A stretch of DNA of 64,000 nucleotides from JALORV01 sp963702595 (lineage in GTDB: Bacteria; Pseudomonadota; Gammaproteobacteria; Burkholderiales; Burkholderiaceae_F), in the NCBI GenBank assembly GCA_963702595.1, contig CAVPDC010000014.1:62001-126000 (forward strand), read 5' to 3'. Of the stretch, positions 25,786 through 34,392 are shown one piece after another. The notes under the pieces were generated by a model. That model made no database searches. It was not told where the DNA came from and worked only from the letters and a program-made list of their open reading frames with translations. Position numbers and translations under genes: made by a program. The stretch's first letter is position 1. Each line of letters begins with the position of its first letter.

Positions 25786-27471
25786 ATGCCGCACAACGAA
25801 CGCTCGAAGCACGTCACCCAGGGTGTCGCCCGTTCCGCCAACCGCGCGATGTACTACGCGATGGGCTACAAGGACGAGGACTTCGACAAGCCGATGATCG
25901 GCGTGGCCAACGGCCATTCGACGATCACGCCCTGCAACTCCGGCCTGCAGAAACTCGCTGACGCGGCGATCGAAGAGATCGCCGCGTGCAAGTCCAATTC
26001 GCAGGTCTTCGGCACGCCGACGATTTCCGACGGCATTGGCATGGGCACCGAGGGGATGAAGTACTCGCTGGTGTCGCGTGAAGTCATCGCGGACTGCATC
26101 GAGACCTGCGTCAATGGCCAGTGGATGGACGGCGTCATCGTCATCGGCGGCTGCGACAAGAACATGCCCGGCGGCATGATGGGCATCGCGCGCTGCAACG
26201 TGCCGGCGATCTACGTCTACGGCGGTACCGTGAAGCCCGGAAGCTACAAGGGCAAGGACCTGACAATCGTCTCGGCCTTCGAGGCAGTCGGCGAGTTCAC
26301 GGCGGGGCGCCTGAACGAAACCGACTTCAAGGAGATCGAGCGGCGCTGCATCCCGGGTTCCGGCTCGTGCGGCGGCATGTACACCGCAAACACGATGAGT
26401 TCCTCATTTGAAGCGCTGGGCATGAGCCTTCCGTATTCATCGACAGAGGCGAACCCAGACGACGACAAGGTCACGAGTACGCGTGAAGCGGCCCGCGTCC
26501 TGGTCGACGCAGTCAAGAAGAACCTGCGGCCCAGCGACATCATCACGCGCAAGTCGATCGAGAACGCCGTCAGCCTGATCATGGCCGTCGGCGGCAGCAC
26601 CAACGCGGTGCTGCATTACCTGGCGATTGCGCACTCCGCCGGCATCGCGTGGACCATCGACGACTTCGAGCGCATTCGCCTCAAGGTCCCGGTGCTGTGC
26701 GACCTGAAGCCCTCGGGCAAGTACGTGGCGACCGATCTGCACCGGGCCGGTGGCGTGCCGCAGGTGCTCAAGATCCTGCTCGCCAATGGCCTGCTGCATG
26801 GCGACTGCATGACCATCACGGGCAAGACGATGGCCGAGATGCTGGCCGACGTGCCGGCAGAGCCTACTGCCTCCCAGGACGTGATCCGCCCGTTTTCCAA
26901 GCCGCTCTATGCGCAGGGACACCTCGCCATCCTCAAGGGCAACCTGTCGCCGGAAGGCTGTGTCGCCAAGATCACCGGACTCAAGAACCCGGCCATCACC
27001 GGCCCGGCGCGTGTGTTCGACTCCGAGGACGCCGCGATGGAGGCCATCCTGGCCGACCGCATCAAGCCCGGCGACGTGCTGGTGATCCGCTACGAAGGCC
27101 CCAAGGGCGGGCCCGGCATGCGCGAGATGCTGTCGCCGACTTCGGCACTGATCGGCAAGGGCCTGGGCGAGAGCGTCGGCCTGATCACCGACGGGCGTTT
27201 TTCCGGCGGAACCTGGGGCATGGTCGTGGGGCACGTGGCGCCCGAGGCCTATGTCGGCGGGACGATCGCACTGATCCAGGAAGGCGATTCGATCACGATC
27301 GACGCGCGCAAGCTGTTGCTGCAGTTGAACGTCCCCGACGACGAGATCGCGCGTCGCCGCGCCGCCTGGCAGCAGCCCGCGCCGCGTTACACGAAGGGCG
27401 TGCTGGCCAAGTTCGCCAAGCTCGCCTCGACGGCGAGCAAGGGCGCGATCACGGACGAGAAGCTGTTTTAG
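25786..27471 (+). CDS. ilvD: Dihydroxy-acid dehydratase
   Basis: This [Fe-S] enzyme catalyses the third step of valine and isoleucine synthesis. Of 561 residues, the cluster-ligand cysteines lie in ITPCNSGLQ near residue 50, IGGCDKNMPGGMMG near residue 122 and PGSGSCGGMYTANTMSSSFE near residue 195. The C-terminal FSGGTWGMVVGHVAPEA motif is intact. ATG 25786 (MPHNERSKHVTQGVARSANR) is the conserved start; the frame upstream to 25738 is not. A palindromic repeat element begins 8 bp after the stop. Confidence 0.95.
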   Translation: MPHNERSKHVTQGVARSANRAMYYAMGYKDEDFDKPMIGVANGHSTITPCNSGLQKLADAAIEEIAACKSNSQVFGTPTISDGIGMGTEGMKYSLVSREVIADCIETCVNGQWMDGVIVIGGCDKNMPGGMMGIARCNVPAIYVYGGTVKPGSYKGKDLTIVSAFEAVGEFTAGRLNETDFKEIERRCIPGSGSCGGMYTANTMSSSFEALGMSLPYSSTEANPDDDKVTSTREAARVLVDAVKKNLRPSDIITRKSIENAVSLIMAVGGSTNAVLHYLAIAHSAGIAWTIDDFERIRLKVPVLCDLKPSGKYVATDLHRAGGVPQVLKILLANGLLHGDCMTITGKTMAEMLADVPAEPTASQDVIRPFSKPLYAQGHLAILKGNLSPEGCVAKITGLKNPAITGPARVFDSEDAAMEAILADRIKPGDVLVIRYEGPKGGPGMREMLSPTSALIGKGLGESVGLITDGRFSGGTWGMVVGHVAPEAYVGGTIALIQEGDSITIDARKLLLQLNVPDDEIARRRAAWQQPAPRYTKGVLAKFAKLASTASKGAITDEKLF

Positions 27472-27478
27472 TAGCGCT

Positions 27479-27839
27479 CCTCGTGTACGCGAGCCCTTCG
27501 GGCTCGCACGTGCACTCGTCGCGGTACGGCTTGCGCTTCGCTTCAGCCGCTCAACACTGACTTGTCGGCTGCGCTTCGGAGCGGCCGAGCGCTCCGCCGG
27601 GTTGCAACTGCACGACACCTACCCTGCCCTTCCGCCCAGCGGAAGGGAGTTGGCACTCCTCCCTGCACCCTCCTCGTCTGGCGAGGAGGGAGAAGGAAAT
27701 TCTGGCACTGCAAGGTGTGCCGCGGGGTGGAGTGCCTGCGCTTTGTACTTCGGCGGAGCGCCGGCCGCTCCGAAGCGCAGCCGCCTGATCAGTCCGGTCC
27801 GAGTGCACGTGCGACCGCGCAGCGGTCGCGTACACGAGG
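27479..27839. repeat. Nested inverted-repeat (MITE-like) element, about 361 bp
   Basis: Outer ends are inverted copies of a 40-bp hairpin repeat: 27479-27518 begins CCTCGTGTACGCGA and ends TCGCACGTGCACTCG, and 27800-27839 is its reverse complement apart from the stem. Inside lie inverted copies of CTGCGCTTCGGAGCGGCC with flanks, at 27556-27599 and 27751-27793. The core carries two perfect hairpins, CCCTTCCGC/GCGGAAGGG near 27627 and CCCTCCTCG/CGAGGAGGG near 27667. No ORF with coding character is present, so if mobile it is non-autonomous. It separates ilvD from the convergent Trp-rich protein gene and may serve as a bidirectional terminator. Confidence 0.7.
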
Positions 27840-27844
27840 ACCGA

Positions 27845-28084
27845 TCACCGGCTCCGCCTGCTCTTGTTCGATTCCAGCGCGTCCTTGATGCGCTTCTTCT
27901 TGTAGGCCTCCATCTCGTCAAAGGCCTTCTTCTTGTCGAGTCCCAGCCGTTGCTCGAAGACCTCGAACCAGATAAGCGCCAGGACGAACGGCACGGTAAC
28001 CCACCACCACGACAGGGTTGCGAAAACGCTGATCTCCAGCAGCTTGAGGATGATGAGTGCAACGCCGACCCACAGCAGCCACAT
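27845..28084 (-). CDS. Small Trp-rich membrane protein (TIGR04438-like)
   Basis: The 79-residue protein starts MWLLWVGVALIILKLLEISV and contains the triple tryptophan of TLSWWWVTVPFVLALIWFEV. It thus has two hydrophobic segments, followed by a charged, Lys-rich C-terminal helix (LGLDKKKAFDEMEAYKKKRI). This matches the small Trp-rich protein family described from Burkholderiales, of unknown function. It starts 161 bp from the divergent cytochrome c gene and ends 6 bp from the inverted-repeat element. Confidence 0.8.
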   Translation of the reverse strand: MWLLWVGVALIILKLLEISVFATLSWWWVTVPFVLALIWFEVFEQRLGLDKKKAFDEMEAYKKKRIKDALESNKSRRSR

Positions 28085-28245
28085 GCGGAGTCTCCCGCAG
28101 AACGATGCGTCGACTATAGTCGCCCGCGCCTCCGGATTGCAGGCCGGCGGTCAACGCAAAAGCGGGCAAGCCGTTAGAATCTTCGGGCTTTCAGACCAGA
28201 AGCCGGATATTTCGCCCCCCTTCCCCAGACAAATACGGAGAGTCC

Positions 28246-28551
28246 ATGAAACACGCCTTCATACTTGCCGCCCTCGGCCTGGCCGTTGCCAGCGGCCCGG
28301 TGTTCGCCCAGGCGGAACTCGCCAAGCAGAAGAACTGCCTGGCCTGCCACGCGACTGACAAGAAATTGGTCGGCCCCTCGTACAAGGATGTCGCCGCCAA
28401 GTACAAGGGCGACAAGGACGCCGTCGCCAAGCTGGCCAAGAAGATCCGCGAAGGCGGCGTCGGTGTCTGGGGCCAGGTTCCCATGCCTGCCAACCCACAG
28501 GTCAATGATCAGGAAGCGGCCTCGCTGGCCAAGTGGGTCATGTCGCAGTAG
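28246..28551 (+). CDS. Class I cytochrome c (c-551/c-552 type)
   Basis: This small periplasmic electron carrier has 101 residues. A signal peptide ends PVFAQ, the haem-attachment motif CLACH follows at about residue 31, and the distal methionine lies in QVPMPANPQV near residue 82, as in c8-type cytochromes. The mature protein is about 80 residues. It is monocistronic: its own ribosome-binding region precedes it and a strong terminator follows. The partner is unknown; terminal oxidases or nitrite reductase are usual partners of this class. Confidence 0.92.
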   Translation: MKHAFILAALGLAVASGPVFAQAELAKQKNCLACHATDKKLVGPSYKDVAAKYKGDKDAVAKLAKKIREGGVGVWGQVPMPANPQVNDQEAASLAKWVMSQ

Positions 28552-28571
28552 TCGGCCGACCACCCATCAAA

Positions 28572-28595
28572 CGGGGCGCGCAAGCGCCCCGTTTT
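28572..28595 (+). terminator. Intrinsic terminator after cytochrome c gene
   Basis: GGGGCGC-GCAA-GCGCCCC forms a 7-bp GC stem with a 4-nt loop, followed by GTTTT. It lies 20 bp after the stop codon. Its mirror A-run is weak, so it serves mainly the plus strand, though the convergent dadA gene ends 30 bp beyond. Confidence 0.8.
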
Positions 28596-28624
28596 GCTTG
28601 GTGGGCGGCGGCGCACCGGTTGGC

Positions 28625-29878
28625 TCATGATGTGCGTGGCAGCGCAATGCCGGGGGGCCGTCCGCTGACCACCTGCGCAATCAGTTCTCCGTTGCCAGGA
28701 CCCAGCGTCCAGCCGAGCGTGCCGTGCCCCGCATTCAGGAACAGCCCGCGAACCCGTGTGGCGCCAAGATACGGGACATTCGACGGCGTCACCGGACGCA
28801 GCCCGGCCCAATACGTCGGTCGCGCGTAGTCGCAGGCGCCGGGGAAGAGTTCCTGCGTGCGACGCGTCAGCGACGCGCAACGCACGGCATCGAGATCGAG
28901 GCTCCAGCCCGCGATCTCAGCGGTGCCGGCGACCCGCAGGCGCTGTCCCAGGCGCGAGAACACGAGCTTGTGCTCATCGTCGGTGAGGCTCACGCCCGGA
29001 GCCCTCTCCGGCGCGACGATGTCGAACGTCGCCGAGTAGCCCTTGCCCGGATAGATCAGCAGGCGCAGGCCGAGCGGGCGCAGCATTGCCACCGAATGCA
29101 CGCCGAGGCAGACGACCAGAGCATCGGCCGAGAGCTCCTGCCTCGCACCGGCGCCGTCGCGAACGCCCGCTCCTCGCGCCTGCCCGTTTTCAACCTGCAG
29201 CGACTCGATCGTCGTGCCATAGAGGAACTGCACGCCGCGCTCGGCGCAGCGCCCTGCCAACTGGCGGGTGTACAGATGCGCGTCGCCCGACTCGTCGTCC
29301 GCACAGTAGTCCGCCCCGACCAGACGGTCTCGGATCGGCGCGAGGGCGGGCTCGAGTTCGATCGCCTGCGGCGGGGTAAGCGGGCGCCGATCGCAGCCCA
29401 GCGCTCGCATCAGAGCCGCCGGGACGAGGGAAGCCTCGAATTCGCACCGGTCAGTGTAGAAGTGCAGGATGCCGCGTTCGGCGCAGTCGTAATCGAGCCG
29501 AAGTTCCCGCCGCAGGCGCTTGATGACCGCCCGACTGTGCAGCGCCAGCGCGAGGATCGTGCGGATGTTGGCAGTGCTGCGAGACGCGGTGCATTCGCGC
29601 AGAAAGGCGGCGCCCCACAGCCACTGCTGCAATTCTGCCCGCGGACGAAAGAGCAGCGGCGCGTCGGCCCGCCCGAGCCAGCCCAGAATCCTGCGCGGCG
29701 CCCCCGGATTGGCCCAGGGCTCGGCGTGGCTGGCGGAAACCTGCCCGCCGTTGGCAAAGCTGGTCTCGAGCGCCGGCCCCGGCTGCCGCTCCACGACCAC
29801 GACTTCGTGGCCCATCTCACGCAGGAACCAGGCGCTGGACACTCCAACCACACCGGCACCGAGGACAAGGACACGCAC
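28625..29878 (-). CDS. dadA: D-amino acid dehydrogenase (DadA-type FAD oxidoreductase)
   Basis: This FAD enzyme is membrane-associated on the cytoplasmic face, oxidises D-amino acids to oxo-acids and passes electrons to the respiratory chain. Of 417 residues, the N-terminus RVLVLGAGVVGVSSAWFLRE is the FAD-binding Rossmann loop. NGGQVSASHAEPWANPGAP near residue 45, PGKGYSATFDI and GLRPVTPSNVPYLGATRV follow, and the C-terminal NAGHGTLGWTLGPGNGELIA closes the FAD site. The start is GTG at 29878. An open frame that continues upstream to 31012 is antisense to livK and is disregarded. The gene is divergent from the branched-chain amino acid uptake operon. Confidence 0.85.
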   Translation of the reverse strand: MRVLVLGAGVVGVSSAWFLREMGHEVVVVERQPGPALETSFANGGQVSASHAEPWANPGAPRRILGWLGRADAPLLFRPRAELQQWLWGAAFLRECTASRSTANIRTILALALHSRAVIKRLRRELRLDYDCAERGILHFYTDRCEFEASLVPAALMRALGCDRRPLTPPQAIELEPALAPIRDRLVGADYCADDESGDAHLYTRQLAGRCAERGVQFLYGTTIESLQVENGQARGAGVRDGAGARQELSADALVVCLGVHSVAMLRPLGLRLLIYPGKGYSATFDIVAPERAPGVSLTDDEHKLVFSRLGQRLRVAGTAEIAGWSLDLDAVRCASLTRRTQELFPGACDYARPTYWAGLRPVTPSNVPYLGATRVRGLFLNAGHGTLGWTLGPGNGELIAQVVSGRPPGIALPRTS

Positions 29879-29983
29879 GTTGCCGACCCGCAAGGTTGAA
29901 ACTGCGACCAATTTTAAGGAACGGGCGGGGTCGGCTCCCGAGTCGCCGGCACAACATCCCCCCGACGCGCCGCCCCGGATGCC

Positions 29984-30011
29984 TTGCAGGGCACGAATGC
30001 GTCTGTACAAT
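29984..30011 (+). promoter_or_regulatory. Candidate sigma70 promoter of livK
   Basis: TTGCAG (29984-29989) and TACAAT (30006-30011) are separated by 16 bp, upstream of a leader of about 110 nt before livK. GAGGAG lies about 10 bases before the ATG. This is the best promoter-like pair in the dadA-livK divergent region. Confidence 0.5.
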
Positions 30012-30130
30012 TTCGCGGTTTCGTCGGCGAAACCCCTCGCGTGTTGTCTGGTGCCGCAGCGACGAATCACCGGGCAAACCCTCCCAGAACCAATCAACTT
30101 TCGACCGACACTCACAGAGGAGAAAAGGTC

Positions 30131-31327
30131 ATGAATCGACGCACCATTACGCTCGTGCCGCTGGCGATTGCCGCCGCGGTCGCGCTTGCCGCCTGCGGCA
30201 AGAAGGAAGAGCCGGCCAAGGCCGAGGCCCCCAAGGCCGCCGCCGCCCCTGCCGCTCCTGCCAAGCAGCAAATGAAGATCGGCCATGTGGCGCCGCTGAC
30301 CGGCGGCATCGCGCACCTGGGCAAGGACAACGAACTCGGCGCCCAGCTCGCCGCCAAGGAGATCAACGCCGCCGGCGGCGTCAAGCTTGGCGATCAGGTC
30401 TATGAGATCGTGATCATCGGCGAGGACGACAAGGCCGATCCGAAGGAAGGCACGCTCGCCGCCCAGAAGATCGTCGACTCCGGCGCCGTCGCCGTCGTCG
30501 GTCACCTGAACTCCGGCACGTCGATCCCCGCGTCGAAGATCTATTCGGACGCTGGCATGACCCAGATCTCGCCGTCGGCCACGAACCCGAAGCTGACCGA
30601 GCAGGGCTTCAAGACCACGTTCCGCGTCGTCGCCAACGACAACCAGCAGGGCGCCGTGCTCGCCAACTACGCGCACGACGGACTGAAGGCCAAGACGATG
30701 GCGATCGTCGATGACCGCACGGCTTACGGACAGGGCCTCGCGGACGTCGTCGAGAAGGTCGCCAAGGAAAAGGGCATCAAGGTCGTTGCGCGCGAGTTCG
30801 CGACCGACAAGACGACGGACTTCAACGCCATCCTGACCAAGATCCGCGGCACCAAGCCCGACGTGGTGTTCTACGGCGGCATGGACGCCACGGCCGGCCC
30901 GATGGCCAAGCAGATGAAGCAACTCGGCATCAAGTCGGTTCTGCTCGCCGGTGACGGCGTGTGCTCGCCCGAGTTCATCAAGCTGGCCGGCGACGCCGCC
31001 GGCATCATGCACTGCTCCATGGCGGGCGAAGCCGTCGAGAAGCTGGCCAAGGGCGCAGAGTTCAAGGCCACGTTCAAGTCGACGTTCAACCAGGATGTGC
31101 AGATCTACTCGCCGTACTCCTACGACGCCGTGTACATCATCGCCGACGCCGCGAAGCGCGCCGGCAAGGCCGACCGCGCCGCGATCACGGCCGCGATGCC
31201 GGCCACGAGCTACCCGGGCCTGACCGGCACGATCGCCTTCGACGAAAAGGGCGACATCAAGGGCGGCGCAATCTCCATGTTCAAGGTCACGGGTGACAAG
31301 CTCGAGTACATCTCGACGGTTCGCTAA
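30131..31327 (+). CDS. livK: Branched-chain amino acid ABC transporter, substrate-binding lipoprotein
   Basis: This type I periplasmic receptor feeds LivHMGF. Of 398 residues, the signal and lipobox (VALAACGKKEEP) indicate a lipid-anchored form, unusual for Escherichia coli LivK but common where a Lys/Ala/Pro linker follows, as here. The receptor core starts KIGHVAPLTGGIAHLGKDNE. The sequences VVGHLNSGTSIPASKIY and VFYGGMDATAGPMAKQMKQL are typical ligand-site regions. ATG 30131 is preferred for its ribosome-binding site and lipobox spacing. A terminator separates it from livH, as expected for a more highly expressed receptor. Confidence 0.92.
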   Translation: MNRRTITLVPLAIAAAVALAACGKKEEPAKAEAPKAAAAPAAPAKQQMKIGHVAPLTGGIAHLGKDNELGAQLAAKEINAAGGVKLGDQVYEIVIIGEDDKADPKEGTLAAQKIVDSGAVAVVGHLNSGTSIPASKIYSDAGMTQISPSATNPKLTEQGFKTTFRVVANDNQQGAVLANYAHDGLKAKTMAIVDDRTAYGQGLADVVEKVAKEKGIKVVAREFATDKTTDFNAILTKIRGTKPDVVFYGGMDATAGPMAKQMKQLGIKSVLLAGDGVCSPEFIKLAGDAAGIMHCSMAGEAVEKLAKGAEFKATFKSTFNQDVQIYSPYSYDAVYIIADAAKRAGKADRAAITAAMPATSYPGLTGTIAFDEKGDIKGGAISMFKVTGDKLEYISTVR

Positions 31328-31345
31328 GTCCTTCGCAACATCCGC

Positions 31346-31374
31346 GACGGCACCTTCGGGTGCCGTCTTTTTTT
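31346..31374 (+). terminator. Intrinsic terminator/attenuator between livK and livH
   Basis: GACGGCACC-TTCG-GGTGCCGTC is a perfect 9-bp stem with a UUCG-type tetraloop followed by seven T residues. It lies 18 bp after livK and 84 bp before livH. It should terminate most transcripts after livK and allow partial read-through into the permease and ATPase genes. Confidence 0.9.
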
Positions 31375-31457
31375 GCCCTTGCGGCGCGCAGCCGGCACCT
31401 TGCTACGATGCGCGGTCGCATGCGGGAGCGGAGCGCCGTCCGCTCCATGAAAGATCA

Positions 31458-32387
31458 ATGGACACCTTCATCCAGCAGATCCTCAATGGCCTCGTGCTCG
31501 GCAGCATGTATTCGCTGATCGCGCTCGGCTACACGATGGTCTACGGGATCCTGAACCTGATCAACTTCGCCCATGGCGACGTGCTCACCGTCGGCGCGCT
31601 GACGGCGTTGTCCACGATCCTTCTGCTGCAGACACTGTTTCCCGGGCTGCCGGGCTGGGTCCTGATCTGCGCTGGGTTGCTCGCCGCGATACCGGTCTGC
31701 GTAGTACTGAGCCTCGTCATCGAGCGCGTCGCCTACCGGCCGCTGCGCAACGCGCCGCGGCTGGCGCCCCTCATCACGGCGATCGGCGTTTCGATCGTCA
31801 TCCAGACCATCGCGATGCTGGTTTGGGGCCGCAATTACATGACGTTCCCGCAGTTGCTGCCGACCGCCCCGATCGAGTTCGCCGGCGCCACCGTGACGGT
31901 GACCAAGCTCCTCGTGATTGCGTTGTCCGCGCTGGTGATGATCGGCCTGATGCTGCTGGTCAACCGCACCAAGCTCGGCCGCGCCATGCGCGCCACCGCG
32001 GAGAATCCGCGCGTTGCGGGGCTGATGGGCGTCAACCCGAACTTCGTCATCGCAGCGACGTTCGCGATCGGTGCGGCACTGGCCGCGCTGGCCGGCGTGA
32101 TGCTCGCGGCAACCTATGGCGTTGCCCACTTCTACATGGGTTTCCTGCCAGGGCTGAAGGCTTTCACGGCGGCGGTGCTCGGCGGCATCGGCAACATCCC
32201 TGGCGCCATGCTGGGCGGCCTGCTGCTCGGGCTGATCGAGGCACTCGGCGCCGGCTACATCGGCCAACTCACAGGCGGTGTGCTGGGCAGTCATTACCAG
32301 GATGTCTTCGCATTCCTGATCCTGGTGATCGTACTGATCTTCCGGCCGTCCGGACTGCTCGGCGAGCGCGTGGCGGACCGGGCCTAG
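31458..32387 (+). CDS. livH: Branched-chain amino acid ABC transporter permease LivH
   Basis: This inner-membrane permease has 309 residues and about eight hydrophobic helices. It starts MDTFIQQILNGLVLGSMYSL and continues with ALGYTMVYGILNLINFAHGD, the diagnostic N-terminal block of LivH. The coupling region TKLGRAMRATAENPRVAGLM near residue 190 and the C-terminal segment FTAAVLGGIGNIPGAMLGGL are intact. ATG 31458 is chosen from this alignment. livM starts 3 bp after its stop. Confidence 0.94.
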   Translation: MDTFIQQILNGLVLGSMYSLIALGYTMVYGILNLINFAHGDVLTVGALTALSTILLLQTLFPGLPGWVLICAGLLAAIPVCVVLSLVIERVAYRPLRNAPRLAPLITAIGVSIVIQTIAMLVWGRNYMTFPQLLPTAPIEFAGATVTVTKLLVIALSALVMIGLMLLVNRTKLGRAMRATAENPRVAGLMGVNPNFVIAATFAIGAALAALAGVMLAATYGVAHFYMGFLPGLKAFTAAVLGGIGNIPGAMLGGLLLGLIEALGAGYIGQLTGGVLGSHYQDVFAFLILVIVLIFRPSGLLGERVADRA

Positions 32388-32389
32388 CC

Positions 32390-33520
32390 ATGGGTTCCCT
32401 GCTGCCTCGCCTGTCACAGAACCGGAATGCGGTCTGGATCGCGACAGCCATCATCGCCATTGCGCTGCTGCTGCTTCCATTCGCGGCCGGCCTGTTGGGC
32501 AACGCGTGGGTACGCGCACTGGCCTTCGCCTGCCTCTACGTGCTACTGGCGCTGGGACTCAACATCGTCGTTGGCTTCGCAGGCCTGCTGGACCTGGGCT
32601 ACATCGCGTTCTATGCCGTCGGTGCGTACATGTACGCCCTGCTCGCCTCGCCACACCTGACCTCCACTTTTCCGTGGATTGCGCAGATGTTCCCGGGCGG
32701 TCTGCACAACTCCATCTGGTTCGTGATCCCGTTCGGCGCAGGCCTGGCAGCGATGTTCGGCATCCTGCTCGGCGCGCCGGTGCTGAAGCTGCGCGGGGAT
32801 TACCTGGCGATCGTCACGCTCGGCTTCGGCGAGATCATCCGCATCTTCCTGAACAACCTGAACGCCCCCGTCAACATCACCAACGGTCCACAGGGCATCA
32901 CGCTGATCGACCCGATCTCGTTCGGCAGTGTCAGCCTTGCCAAGACCCAGCACTTTCTTGGCATCACCGTGCCGTCGGTGCACCTGTATTACTACCTCTT
33001 CCTGGTCCTGGTGCTGATTGCGATCGTCATCTGCGTGCGGCTGCAGGACTCTCGCCTTGGCCGCGCCTGGATGGCGATCCGCGAGGACGAGGTTGCGGCC
33101 AAGGCGATGGGCATCAACGTACGCAACGTCAAGCTGCTCGCGTTTTCGCTCGGCGCGACCTTCGGTGGCGTGTCGGGTGCGATGTTCTCCGCGTTCCAGG
33201 GCTTCGTCTCGCCGGAGTCGTTTACGCTGAACGAGTCGATCATCGTGCTGGCGATGGTCGTGCTGGGCGGGCTCGGACACATCCCCGGCGTCGTGCTTGG
33301 AGCCGTGCTGCTGTCGATCTTTCCTGAAGTGCTGCGCCACACCGTCACTCCGGTGCAGACCTTCCTCTTCGGCCACGTAGTCGTCGACGCCGAAGTGCTG
33401 CGCATGATGCTCTACGGGCTGGCGATGGTGCTGATCATGTTGTATCGGCCCAAGGGACTGTGGCCTGCACCCGAGCACGGCGTCAACCCGTCCAGCCGCG
33501 CAGCGGCTCGGGGGACCTGA
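32390..33520 (+). CDS. livM: Branched-chain amino acid ABC transporter permease LivM
   Basis: This is the second permease, 376 residues. Diagnostic blocks are ALGLNIVVGFAGLLDLGYIA near residue 60, LKLRGDYLAIVTLGFGEIIR near residue 130 and GRAWMAIREDEVAAKAMGIN near residue 225. It also carries MVVLGGLGHIPGVVLGAVLL near the C-terminus. The last ten residues (PSSRAAARGT) are unusual and Arg/Ala-rich; they abut a duplicated stop/start junction, so the tail may have been altered by the spacer insertion. Confidence 0.93.
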   Translation: MGSLLPRLSQNRNAVWIATAIIAIALLLLPFAAGLLGNAWVRALAFACLYVLLALGLNIVVGFAGLLDLGYIAFYAVGAYMYALLASPHLTSTFPWIAQMFPGGLHNSIWFVIPFGAGLAAMFGILLGAPVLKLRGDYLAIVTLGFGEIIRIFLNNLNAPVNITNGPQGITLIDPISFGSVSLAKTQHFLGITVPSVHLYYYLFLVLVLIAIVICVRLQDSRLGRAWMAIREDEVAAKAMGINVRNVKLLAFSLGATFGGVSGAMFSAFQGFVSPESFTLNESIIVLAMVVLGGLGHIPGVVLGAVLLSIFPEVLRHTVTPVQTFLFGHVVVDAEVLRMMLYGLAMVLIMLYRPKGLWPAPEHGVNPSSRAAARGT

Positions 33521-33600
33521 GATGACCTCCACGCTCACTTTGTTCGCTGCCCCCCGAGGGGGCGCTCAGTGCCCTTCGGGGCGGCCGGGCGGGCACTGAG
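33521..33600 (+). repeat. Spacer with duplicated livM/livG junction, 25-codon mini-ORF
   Basis: CCTGAGATGACC at the livM stop (33517-33528) recurs as ACTGAGATGGCC at the livG start (33596-33607). In both copies TGA, one G, then ATG keep the same one-base spacing. The insert contains CGCTCACTTTGTTCGCTGCC and the hairpin CCCCC-CGA-GGGGG, and shares the former motif with the ugpA/ugpE spacer. From the ATG at 33522 an ORF of 25 codons stops at TGA 33597-33599, exactly where the second junction copy supplies the stop. It is probably translated only to deliver ribosomes to livG. Confidence 0.65.
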
Positions 33601-34392
33601 ATGGCCGACGTCGTGCTGCGCGTTGCGGGCGTGAATAAGCGCTTCGGCGGACTGCAGGCGCTGTCGGACGTCGGCATCGAGATCACGCGCGGAGAGATCT
33701 ATGGCCTGATCGGGCCGAACGGCGCGGGCAAGACGACCTTCTTCAACGTCATCACGGGCCTTTACTCGCCCGACTCCGGCACCTTCGAACTCGACGGCAA
33801 ACCGTACTCGCCGACCGAGGTGCACCGCGTCGCCCAGGCCGGCATTGCGCGCACGTTCCAGAACATCCGGCTCTTCCCCGACATGACCGCGCTGGAAAAC
33901 GTCATGGTCGGCCGCCATGTGCGCACGCACGCGACCGCACTCGGCGCGATCCTGCGCACCCGCCGGACCGTCGAGGAGGAGCGCGGCATCAAGGCCCGCT
34001 CGCTCGAGTTGCTCGAGTACGTCGGCATCCGTAAATACGCCGACTTCCAGGCGCGCACGCTGTCGTATGGAGATCAGCGCCGCCTGGAGATCGCACGCGC
34101 GCTGGCGACCGAACCCAAGTTGCTCGCGCTCGACGAGCCGGCGGCGGGCATGAACGCCACGGAGAAGATCGCGCTGCGCGGGCTGCTCGAAGCCATCAGC
34201 CGCGATCGCATCACGATCCTGCTGATTGAACACGACGTGAAGTTGGTCATGGGGCTGTGCGATCGCGTGACCGTGCTCGACTACGGCAAGATGATCGCCG
34301 TCGGTGCGCCGGCCGAAGTACAGAGCAACGCCGCGGTCATCGAGGCATACCTCGGCGGTGGCCACAAGGCCGTGGCCACGAAGGCGGCGTAG
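33601..34392 (+). CDS. livG: Branched-chain amino acid ABC transporter ATP-binding protein LivG
   Basis: This cytoplasmic ATPase has 263 residues: Walker A IGPNGAGKTTFFNVITGLY near residue 40, the family block ARTFQNIRLFPDMTALENVM and an atypical signature TLSYGDQRRLEIARALA. Walker B is LLALDEPAAGMN, then the H-loop LLIEHDVKLVM. The N-terminus MADVVLRVAG is identical to the first ten residues of livF, which may reflect gene conversion between the two paralogous starts. It follows the 25-codon spacer ORF by one base. Confidence 0.94.
   Translation: MADVVLRVAGVNKRFGGLQALSDVGIEITRGEIYGLIGPNGAGKTTFFNVITGLYSPDSGTFELDGKPYSPTEVHRVAQAGIARTFQNIRLFPDMTALENVMVGRHVRTHATALGAILRTRRTVEEERGIKARSLELLEYVGIRKYADFQARTLSYGDQRRLEIARALATEPKLLALDEPAAGMNATEKIALRGLLEAISRDRITILLIEHDVKLVMGLCDRVTVLDYGKMIAVGAPAEVQSNAAVIEAYLGGGHKAVATKAA

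Noticed and set aside
28625..31012. A 795-codon minus-strand frame that fuses DadA with about 380 extra residues
   Set aside because: The extra N-terminal part is exactly antisense to livK and has no family resemblance; DadA starts naturally at GTG 29878.
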